Under the pieces are notes generated by a model. The model saw only the letters and a list, made by a program, of their open reading frames with translations, did not search any database and was not told the origin of the DNA. From NCBI GenBank assembly GCA_013821525.1, contig JACDGR010000216.1, forward strand, positions 1 to 6,171: 6,171 nt of DNA. Direction: 5' to 3'. Positions 1 through 5,207 of this stretch are shown here, piece by piece; the first letter of the stretch is position 1; every line of letters starts with the position of its first letter. Made by a program: the position numbers and the translations under genes. Origin of the DNA: Actinomycetota bacterium. Lineage in GTDB: Bacteria > Actinomycetota > Thermoleophilia > Gaiellales > Gaiellaceae.

Positions 1-63
1 ACTGACGACTGAGAGGACGAGCCGGAACTTGTCTTCAACAGAAATAGAAACAGGACGTGCCAT
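1..63 (-). CDS. Transposase subunit A, N-terminal fragment (IS3-type helix-turn-helix), cut by window edge
   Basis: The first 21 codons read MARPVSISVEDKFRLVLSVV followed by Ser. This matches the start of the small, DNA-binding OrfA-type proteins of IS3-family elements, which open with a short basic tail and then the first helix of a helix-turn-helix (pattern xSxExKxRxVLSVL). The ATG at 63-61 is well supported: a strong Shine-Dalgarno sequence GAAGGAG (complement of 71-77) lies 7 bases upstream. A plausible promoter sits further upstream at 91-119. OrfA recognises the element ends and is normally joined to an OrfB integrase by a -1 frameshift, but that part is off the window. Only 21 residues are visible, so another transposase family sharing this N-terminal domain is possible. 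Confidence 0.55.
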   Translation of the reverse strand, partial: MARPVSISVEDKFRLVLSVVS

Positions 64-90
64 CAGAAAGCTCCTTCAGGTCAGGAGCCC

Positions 91-119
91 AAAATAACCG
101 GCATGCCAGATTTCGTGAA
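91..119 (-). promoter_or_regulatory. Candidate promoter of the transposase gene
   Basis: On the minus strand a -35-like TTCACG (complement of 114-119) and a -10-like TATTTT (complement of 91-96) are separated by exactly 17 bases. Each matches the sigma-70 type consensus at four of six positions. Transcription would start near base 84, giving a leader of about 20 bases that contains the Shine-Dalgarno site at 71-77. The arrangement is coherent, but it is a pattern match only. Confidence 0.4.
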
Positions 120-193
120 GCAGGACATGACCGATCCAAGGACACCGTTCGCCGTCCCAACAGAGGACCCTTCACCGAACTAACAAAGCACTA

Positions 194-363
194 CTAGAGG
201 CTTGATGCGTATTTGGGTTGCGCGTGGGGATGGCTCAGGCCAAGCAGGTCGTTCTGGTCGGGCGCAGGGCATAGCGGTGGCTACGTTCAAGCCCGACCAG
301 GGCGAGCTGCGCCGTGCCGGAGCCACCATCCACGCGTGCGCTCAAAGCGCATCAAGCCTCTAG
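194..363. repeat. 170-bp fold-back element with perfect 16-bp terminal inverted repeats (MITE-like)
   Basis: CTAGAGGCTTGATGCG at 194-209 is the exact reverse complement of 348-363. Pairing continues without gaps to 227/330 (26 Watson-Crick and 4 G-T pairs of 34). It resumes at 232-240/316-324 (8 of 9) and again at 244-263/291-310 (17 Watson-Crick, 2 G-T, 1 mismatch of 20), leaving a 27-base apex (264-290) with a small TAGC/GCTA stem. Almost the whole element is therefore one long hairpin. It has no convincing gene. It begins and ends in CTAG, so it could be bounded by a TA (IS630-like) or CTAG target duplication. It lies between the putative IS end and the 3' end of lysA, ending one base before the lysA stop codon, so it would also fold in any lysA read-through transcript and might end transcription. 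A MITE, a structured RNA and a terminator all remain possible. Confidence 0.7.
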
Positions 364-364
364 C

Positions 365-1636
365 TCAGGCCTCGTAGGCGAGCAGGTCCTCGACCGTCTC
401 GCGGCGGCGGATCACGCGTGCCTCGCCGCCGGAGACGAGAACCGCAGCCGGGCGTGGCACCGCGTTGTAGGTCGAGCTCATCGACAGCGTGTACGCGCCC
501 GTCACCGGCACTGCGAGGATGTCGCCGCGACGTGGCTCCGGCAGTTCGACGCGCTCGATCAGCACGTCACCCGACTCGCAGTGCTTGCCGGCGACGGCAT
601 ACGCCGCAGAGGCCGCCTCGTCGGCGCGATTCGCGAGCAGCGCCGTGTAGCGGGCGGCGTACATCGCCGGACGCGGGTTGTCGGACATGCCGCCGTCGAC
701 CGTCACATACGTCGTCGCCGCGCTCGCACGCTTGACGCCGCCGACCGAGTAGAGCGTCACCCCGGCGCGGGAGACCAGCGAACGACCGGGCTCGAGGATC
801 AGTGCCGGCGCTTCGAGGCCCTGTAGATGCCACGCACGCCCCAGCTCGCCGACGAGCCCGGTCACGAACTCGGACACGGTGAACGACGGCTCCTCGCGCA
901 CGTGGCGAACGCCGAGACCACCGCCGAGGTCGATCGTGCGGGGCATCCAGCCGAGCTCCGACTGTGCGCGCACGACGAAGCCGGCGATCCAGTCGACCGT
1001 CATCAGCGAGGCACCGAAGTGCATCAGCTGCGAGCCGACGTGCACGTGCAACCCTTCGGCCTCCGGTAGGCGGCGGAGTGCCTCGATCGCATCGTCGGGT
1101 GGCAGTCCGAACTTCGATCCGTGGTGCGCCGTCTTGATGGCCTCGTGCGTATCCGCCTCGATGCCCGGTGTGACGCGGATCAGGAATCGCGTCGCGCCGG
1201 TCTTGCGCGCACGCTCGAGCTCCTCCAGCGAGTCGAGCACGATCAGCGCACCCAGCTCGGCGGCGCGGCGGAGGAGCTCGTCTTCCTTGTTGTTGCCATG
1301 GATCACGAGCCGCTCGCCGCCGATCCCGGCTCGCACGGCGAACTCGAGCTCGCCGACGGTCGAGACGTCGGCCCCGAGGCCTTCCTCAGCGAGCAGGCGC
1401 AGCACGGCAACCGACGGGAACGCCTTCGTGCCGTACGCGATCAGCGCGCCCGGGGCTGCCTCCCGGTAGGCGCGCGCCTGAGTGCGGAGCGTGCTCTCGT
1501 CGTAGACGACGAGGGGCGTCCCGAATTCTGCGACCAGATCGCTCGCCCGGATGCCGCCGACGACGAGCTCGCCATCCTCGACGGCAGCGCTGTCGGGCAT
1601 CAGATCGTCGAGCACGGTTGTGGAGGGTGGTTGCAT
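365..1636 (-). CDS. lysA: Diaminopimelate decarboxylase
   Basis: This cytoplasmic PLP enzyme converts meso-diaminopimelate to L-lysine and CO2, the last step of lysine synthesis. The 423-residue protein has the full fold-type III layout: an N-terminal alanine-racemase-like barrel with PLP lysine K71 in YGTKAF, the HVGSQ motif at 199-203, the GGGLG phosphate-binding loop at 238-242 and EPGR at 282-285. The C-terminal beta domain carries CESGD (353-357, with C353 as the residue contributed to the partner active site of the dimer) and GAYTLSMSSTYN (380-391). CESGD and GAY favour this enzyme over ornithine or arginine decarboxylases. The length is usual and the C-terminus is intact despite the adjacent mobile DNA. 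The start is uncertain: no Shine-Dalgarno site precedes the ATG at 1636, and an in-frame ATG at 1600 (residue 13) would still give a complete enzyme. The gene is divergent from leuS. Confidence 0.95.
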   Translation of the reverse strand: MQPPSTTVLDDLMPDSAAVEDGELVVGGIRASDLVAEFGTPLVVYDESTLRTQARAYREAAPGALIAYGTKAFPSVAVLRLLAEEGLGADVSTVGELEFAVRAGIGGERLVIHGNNKEDELLRRAAELGALIVLDSLEELERARKTGATRFLIRVTPGIEADTHEAIKTAHHGSKFGLPPDDAIEALRRLPEAEGLHVHVGSQLMHFGASLMTVDWIAGFVVRAQSELGWMPRTIDLGGGLGVRHVREEPSFTVSEFVTGLVGELGRAWHLQGLEAPALILEPGRSLVSRAGVTLYSVGGVKRASAATTYVTVDGGMSDNPRPAMYAARYTALLANRADEAASAAYAVAGKHCESGDVLIERVELPEPRRGDILAVPVTGAYTLSMSSTYNAVPRPAAVLVSGGEARVIRRRETVEDLLAYEA

Positions 1637-1645
1637 CGAAGAAGG

Positions 1646-1684
1646 ATGGTTACACTGAACGCCGTGAACCTGCTTCTTACCTGA
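1646..1684 (+). CDS. Leucine-rich leader peptide of leuS
   Basis: The small frame reads MVTLNAVNLLLT and then TGA. Four of its 12 codons are leucine, and three are consecutive (CTG CTT CTT at 1670-1678) just before the stop. It sits directly upstream of alternative hairpins and a terminator in front of leuS, the arrangement of leader peptides whose translation measures charged tRNA. Two starts are possible. The ATG at 1646 is preceded by purine-rich GAAGAAGG, though very close to it. A GTG at 1664 would give the six-residue MNLLLT from a leaderless mRNA, because TACACT (1651-1656) ends seven bases before it. Both share the Leu run and stop. CTT is a minor leucine codon in leuS, which mainly uses CTC and CTG; these CTT codons also take part in base pairing (see attenuator). 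Confidence 0.7.
   Translation: MVTLNAVNLLLT
1651..1664 (+). promoter_or_regulatory. Candidate -10 element for the leuS leader transcript
   Basis: TACACT at 1651-1656 fits the TANNNT -10 pattern typical of actinobacterial sigma-A promoters, and the G of a GTG codon lies seven bases beyond it at 1664. That spacing is what a leaderless transcript would show. No good -35 is seen: TTGCAT at 1631-1636 is the nearest match but is only 14 bases away. If this promoter is real, the ATG-initiated version of the leader peptide could not be made from it. Confidence 0.35.
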
Positions 1685-1749
1685 GCAAGGAAGCCGCGCG
1701 GCGAGAGGCCGCGACAGCTTCCCGAGCCTCTCATTCGAGAGGCTTTTTT
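1670..1749 (+). promoter_or_regulatory. Leucine-responsive transcription attenuator upstream of leuS
   Basis: Four segments give alternative pairings. Segment 1 is the leucine codons GCTTCTT (1672-1678), segment 2 is GAGAGGC (1703-1709), segment 3 is GCCTCTC (1726-1732) and segment 4 is GAGAGGC (1737-1743). 1:2 pairs over seven bases with two G-U pairs, 2:3 is a perfect 7-bp antiterminator, and 3:4 is the terminator stem. Further stems are GGAAGC/GCTTCC (1689-1694/1717-1722) enclosing CGCGGC/GCCGCG (1697-1702/1708-1713), and GCTTCT/GGAAGC (1672-1677/1689-1694). Inferred action: a ribosome waiting on the Leu codons when leucyl-tRNA is scarce hides segment 1 and part of GGAAGC, so 2:3 forms and leuS is transcribed. 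When leucyl-tRNA is plentiful, 3:4 forms and transcription stops. The pairings are seen in the sequence; the regulation is inferred from known leu and ilv attenuators. Confidence 0.75.
1725..1749 (+). terminator. Intrinsic terminator of the leuS attenuator
   Basis: AGCCTCTC (1725-1732) and GAGAGGCT (1737-1744) form a perfect 8-bp stem closed by the tetraloop ATTC, followed by a run of six T (1744-1749). It lies 33 bases before the leuS ATG and downstream of the leader peptide, so it would stop transcripts before leuS. Its 5' arm can instead pair with the identical GAGAGGC at 1703-1709. It is not the terminator of lysA, which is transcribed away from it. Confidence 0.85.
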
Positions 1750-1782
1750 GTCTTCACGGCCGAATTCGAGATGAGAGACGCG

Positions 1783-4164
1783 ATGGACGACTACGACGCA
1801 CACGCAATCGAGCAGAAGTGGCAGAGCCACTGGGAGGCTGAACAGGCCTTCCACGTCGACAACCCGGCGCCGGACGACGCGCCGGACGAGCACTTCTACA
1901 TGCTCGAGATGCTCCCGTACCCGTCCGGCAGCCTGCACATGGGGCACGTCCTCAACTACACGATGGGCGACGTCGTCGCGCACTTCAAGCGGCGCCACGG
2001 GTACACGGTGCTGCGCCCGATGGGGTTCGACTCGTTCGGCCTGCCGGCGGAGAACGCCGCGATCAAGGACGGCGGTCACCCGCTCGAGATCACCGAGCGC
2101 AACATGGAGGCGATCCGCAAGCAGATGCGCCGCATGGGGTGGGCGATCGACTGGCAGCGTGAGGTCTCCGCGCACGAGCCGACGTTCTACCGCTGGACGC
2201 AATGGCTGTTCCTGAAGCTGGTCGAGCACGGGCTCGCCTACCGCAAGGAGGCGCCGGTCAACTGGTGCCCGCACGACCAGACCGTGCTCGCGAACGAGCA
2301 CGTCGTCGACGGACGCTGCTGGCGCTGCGGCAACGTCGTCGAGACGCGGAACATGGCGCAGTGGTTCTTCAAGATCACCGCATACGCCGACGCACTGCTC
2401 GACGATCTGGCTCTGATCGACTGGCCCGAGCGGACGAAGCGAATTCAAACTCAGTGGATCGGGCGCTCCGAGGGCGCCGAGATCCTGTTCCGAGTCGACG
2501 ACCTCGATCTCGATATTTCCGTGTTCACGACACGGCCCGACACGCTCTTCGGCGCCACCTTCTTCGCCGTTGCGCCCGAGTGGCCGCAACTCGAGCGGCT
2601 CGTCGATGGGTTGGAGCAGGCAGAGGAGGTGCTGACCTACGCGAAGATCGCCGGCGCTCGACCCACGGAGGAGCGCGAGCAGCGCGAGAAGAGCGGGGTC
2701 TTCACCGGCCGGTATGCGACGAACCCCGTCAACGGCGAACCGATCCCGATCTGGGTGGCCGACTACGTGCTGATGGAGTACGGCACAGGTGCGGTGATGG
2801 CCGTGCCCGCGCACGACGAACGCGACCACGAGTTCGCCGAGAAGTACGCGCTGCCGATCGTCTCCGTGATCGACGACGACGGGCAGCTGATCAATTCGGC
2901 GCAGTTCGACGGACGGCCGGCGGAGGGCGCGCGCGGCGCGATCGTCGACTGGCTGAGCGAGCACGCGAAGGGCAAGGCCGCGATCAACTACCGCCTGCGT
3001 GACTGGAGCTTCTCGCGCCAGCGTTACTGGGGCTGCCCGATCCCGATCATCTACTGCGACGAGCACGGGGCGGTGCCGGTGCCGGAAGACCAGCTGCCCG
3101 TCGTGCTCCCCGACGTCGAGGACTATCGGCCGAAGGGGCAGCCGCCGCTTGCTTCGAACGACGAGTTCATGAACGTCGCCTGCCCGGTGTGCAGCAAGCC
3201 GGCGCGCCGCGAGGCCGACACGATGGACACGTTCGTCGACTCGTCCTGGTACTTCCTGCGGTACACCGACCCGGTCAACGACCAGGCGCCGTTCGATCGC
3301 CGGATCGCGGATTACTGGATGCCGATCGACCAGTACATCGGAGGCATCGACCACGCGAAGGGCCATCTGCTCTATTCGCGCTTCTTCATGAAGGTGCTGA
3401 ACGACCTCGGCATGATCGGCGTGCGCGAGCCCTTCCAGCGGCTGTTCCACCAGGGCTGGGTCCTGCTCGACGGCAAGAAGATGTCGAAGTCGCAGGGCGG
3501 CGTCTCACCGAACGAGCTGATCGACCGGTTCGGTGCCGACGCGATCCGCCTCTACATCCTCTTCTACGGTCCCGCCGACCAGGACATCAACTGGTCACCC
3601 GACGGGATCGCGCCGATGGCGCGCTTCGTGAAGCGGCTGTGGCGCGAGGTGCACGAGGCTGCGACACAGCCCGCTTCCCCGGCGGGCGTCGACACGCCGC
3701 TTGCACGCAAGGCGCATCAGACGATCGCGCGTGTCACCGACGACGTCGGCCGCCGCTTCCAGTTCAACACGCCGATCGCGGCGGTGATGGAGCTCGTCAA
3801 CGACCTGTCGAAGGCGCTCGACGATCCCGCGGCACGGTTCGCCGCAGAGACGGTCGTCTCACTCGTGCAGCCGTGGGCCCCACACGTTGCCGAGGAGCTC
3901 TGGCGGGGCGCGCTCGGTTACTCGACGGAGCTGTCGGCGGCGCCGTGGCCGGTCGCCGACCCGGCGATGCTCGAGCGCGACACAATCGAGCTCGTCCTGC
4001 AGGTGAACGGCAAGGTGCGCGACCGCATCGAGGTTCCGGCCGGGCTCGCCGACGCGGAGCTGGTCGAGCACGCACGCGCGTCCGAGAAGGTGCAGGCCCA
4101 CCTGGTCGGCGCCGAACGGCGTGTGATCATCGTGCCGGACAAGCTCGTCAACATCGTCGTCTAG
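1783..4164 (+). CDS. leuS: Leucyl-tRNA synthetase
   Basis: This cytoplasmic class Ia synthetase charges tRNA-Leu with leucine using ATP. The 793-residue protein shows, in order: the HIGH-type signature HMGH (52-55) after MLPYPSGS; a zinc-ribbon-like cysteine set (C162, C179, C182); the CP1 editing domain with TTRPDT (249-254) and GTGAVMAVPAHDERD (334-348), which removes mischarged isoleucine, methionine and norvaline; a second cysteine set (C425, C467, C470); DTFVDSSWYFLRY (482-494); KMSKS (566-570); and an anticodon-binding helical domain with a C-terminal tRNA-elbow domain. The length is close to Bacillus-type enzymes and shorter than E. coli. The chosen ATG at 1783 is preceded by a weak GAGAG at 1773-1777; an ATG at 1771 would add four residues. 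Starts further upstream would translate the attenuator and are rejected. Expression is probably set by the attenuator at 1670-1749. Confidence 0.97.
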   Translation: MDDYDAHAIEQKWQSHWEAEQAFHVDNPAPDDAPDEHFYMLEMLPYPSGSLHMGHVLNYTMGDVVAHFKRRHGYTVLRPMGFDSFGLPAENAAIKDGGHPLEITERNMEAIRKQMRRMGWAIDWQREVSAHEPTFYRWTQWLFLKLVEHGLAYRKEAPVNWCPHDQTVLANEHVVDGRCWRCGNVVETRNMAQWFFKITAYADALLDDLALIDWPERTKRIQTQWIGRSEGAEILFRVDDLDLDISVFTTRPDTLFGATFFAVAPEWPQLERLVDGLEQAEEVLTYAKIAGARPTEEREQREKSGVFTGRYATNPVNGEPIPIWVADYVLMEYGTGAVMAVPAHDERDHEFAEKYALPIVSVIDDDGQLINSAQFDGRPAEGARGAIVDWLSEHAKGKAAINYRLRDWSFSRQRYWGCPIPIIYCDEHGAVPVPEDQLPVVLPDVEDYRPKGQPPLASNDEFMNVACPVCSKPARREADTMDTFVDSSWYFLRYTDPVNDQAPFDRRIADYWMPIDQYIGGIDHAKGHLLYSRFFMKVLNDLGMIGVREPFQRLFHQGWVLLDGKKMSKSQGGVSPNELIDRFGADAIRLYILFYGPADQDINWSPDGIAPMARFVKRLWREVHEAATQPASPAGVDTPLARKAHQTIARVTDDVGRRFQFNTPIAAVMELVNDLSKALDDPAARFAAETVVSLVQPWAPHVAEELWRGALGYSTELSAAPWPVADPAMLERDTIELVLQVNGKVRDRIEVPAGLADAELVEHARASEKVQAHLVGAERRVIIVPDKLVNIVV

Positions 4165-4166
4165 CC

Positions 4167-5114
4167 TTGCTGCACGTGACGAACGGCGACTCGGTCGCCG
4201 GGGCGCTGGGGGCGACCAACCTGGGTGGGGCGGTGCTCTCGTGGCAGGACGTCCTCCACGAAGGGCCGGTGCCTGCAGGCTCGCGCGGAGCGTTGCTGGC
4301 CGCGCGCTCCGAGTTTCTCGCTGCTTCCGGGTGGGGCGATGTCGCCGAGATCCGGGCGTCGTTCGAGGCGCGTGACGCACAGCTGTTGACGGCGCTTGCC
4401 GGCGGCGGCGAGGTGGTCTTGTGGTTCGAGCACGATCTCTATGACCAGCTGCAGCTCGTTGACGTCCTCTCCCTCGCAGCCGCCGAGGGAGGTGACGCGA
4501 GCCGAATCGAGCTGATCGTGATCGGTGCGTTCCCGGGGCGGCCAGACTTTCGTGGGCTCGGTGAATTGACCCCGGCGGAGCTCGAGTCGCTCTGGCCCGC
4601 GCGGCGGCTATGCTCGGAGCAGGCACTTGCGGCTGCCGGTGCGGCGTGGGCCGCCTTCCGTACGCCTGAGCCGACCTCGCTGGCCGCGCTCGCCGGGCAG
4701 GACATGCCCGAGCTGCCGTTTCTCCGCGCGGCGCTCCTCCGATTGCTGGAGGAGCTACCGGGTGCACGTGACGGCTTGTCTGGCGTCGAGCGTCGTGCGT
4801 TGCAGGCGGTCGAGGCCGGCGCCGCGTCGCCGGTCGAGGCATTTCTCGCTGCGCAGGACGCCGAGCAGGCGCCGTTTCTCGGTGACGTGTGGTTCTTTCG
4901 GACGGTGGAGGCTTTGCGGCGCGGAGAAGTGGGGCTCGTCGAGACGCGCGACGGCGGGCTGCGGCTGACGGAGCTCGGACGCCGCGTGCTCGCGGGGGAG
5001 GCCGATCGGGTCGCGCTGCCCGGAATCGACCGTTGGGTCGGTGGCACGCACCTGACGCCGGCGACGCTCTGGCGCTGGGACGCGGCGCGGGCCACGCTGC
5101 TGCCGCCCGCCTGA
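4167..5114 (+). CDS. DUF1835 domain-containing protein of unknown function
   Basis: The 315-residue protein opens with MLHVTNGDSVAG, the typical start of DUF1835 proteins, and has the family's second signature LWFEHDLYDQLQLVDVL at 85-101. After a variable middle, the C-terminal part (about 203-295) looks like a winged-helix-like segment, with GLSGVERRAL, a QDAEQAPFLGDVWFF stretch (230-244) and a conserved GEADRVALPGIDRWVGG ending (277-293). No signal peptide or membrane segment is seen, so it is probably cytoplasmic. The function is unknown and I assign none. The start is TTG at 4167, chosen because the family N-terminus begins exactly there. There is no Shine-Dalgarno site. The start lies two bases after the leuS stop, so translation probably depends on ribosomes finishing leuS, and the gene would share leuS attenuation. 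A GTG at 4176 is a weaker alternative. Confidence 0.85.
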   Translation: MLHVTNGDSVAGALGATNLGGAVLSWQDVLHEGPVPAGSRGALLAARSEFLAASGWGDVAEIRASFEARDAQLLTALAGGGEVVLWFEHDLYDQLQLVDVLSLAAAEGGDASRIELIVIGAFPGRPDFRGLGELTPAELESLWPARRLCSEQALAAAGAAWAAFRTPEPTSLAALAGQDMPELPFLRAALLRLLEELPGARDGLSGVERRALQAVEAGAASPVEAFLAAQDAEQAPFLGDVWFFRTVEALRRGEVGLVETRDGGLRLTELGRRVLAGEADRVALPGIDRWVGGTHLTPATLWRWDAARATLLPPA

Positions 5115-5129
5115 CCTGCTGCGGAGCCT

Positions 5130-5159
5130 GCCAGGGCCGTCGATTGGCACGGTCTTGGC
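5130..5159 (+). terminator. Strong hairpin without a T-run, probable terminator after the DUF1835 gene
   Basis: GCCAGGGCCGT (5130-5140) pairs with ACGGTCTTGGC (5149-5159) over 11 positions, nine Watson-Crick and two G-U, around an eight-base loop. It begins 16 bases after the DUF1835 stop and ends about 50 bases before comEA. No T-run follows, so it is not a classical intrinsic terminator, but U-poor hairpins in this position have been proposed as terminators in high-GC actinobacteria. It may only reduce read-through or protect the 3' end of the mRNA. Confidence 0.4.
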
Positions 5160-5207
5160 ACAGAGTCGTTTCACACGCGTCACGTTTTTCGCGGCACGGT
5201 TTGGCCC

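Larger units (their letters stand above)
1..185 (-). mobile_element. Terminal part of an IS3-like insertion sequence
   Basis: This stretch has lower G+C than the rest of the window and holds the promoter, ribosome site and first codons of a transposase read toward base 1. Read on the minus strand, the most likely outer end is the sequence starting TGTTAGTTCGGTGAAGGG at base 185. An end beginning TG fits the 5'-TG...CA-3' termini of IS3-family elements. The other end lies outside the window, so neither the inverted repeat nor a target-site duplication can be confirmed. If 185 is the end, the duplicated target would begin AAG at 186. The family call rests on the transposase N-terminus below; the exact boundary is inference. 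Confidence 0.5.

Noticed and set aside
194..363. Integron attC recombination site
   Set aside because: Although it is a long imperfect hairpin, the ends do not carry the RYYYAAC/GTTRRRY core sites and no cassette or integrase context is visible.
352..373. Near-direct repeat TCAAGCCTC / TCAGGCCTC at the lysA stop
   Set aside because: Nine-base match with one difference, partly inside coding sequence; too short to distinguish from chance.
1624..1630. AGGGTGG resembling the core of a T-box
   Set aside because: It lacks the following ACCGCG, lies in the lysA start region about 100 bases before the terminator, and cannot pair with the terminator arm; no specifier-loop architecture is seen.
314..1684. 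Plus-strand frames over lysA (314-826, 879-1469, 1121-1684)
   Set aside because: They are antisense to a full lysA and have no domain similarity. Only the last 12 codons of the third frame are kept, as the leuS leader peptide.
1618..1782. Extension of leuS back to the TTG at 1618
   Set aside because: The extra 55 residues would translate through the leader peptide region, antiterminator and terminator and have no LeuRS homology; LeuRS similarity begins at residue MDDYD.
1600..3450. Long open frame of 616 codons antisense to leuS
   Set aside because: It is a shadow of the high-GC leuS frame: Arg/Val/Asp-rich composition without recognisable domains, while the opposite strand encodes an unmistakable LeuRS.
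3859..4842. Minus-strand open frame across the leuS end and the DUF1835 gene, with other minus-strand frames at 4439-5161 and 5370-5987
   Set aside because: Arg/Pro/Ser/Ala-rich low-complexity translations opposite well-supported genes; no motif or start signal.
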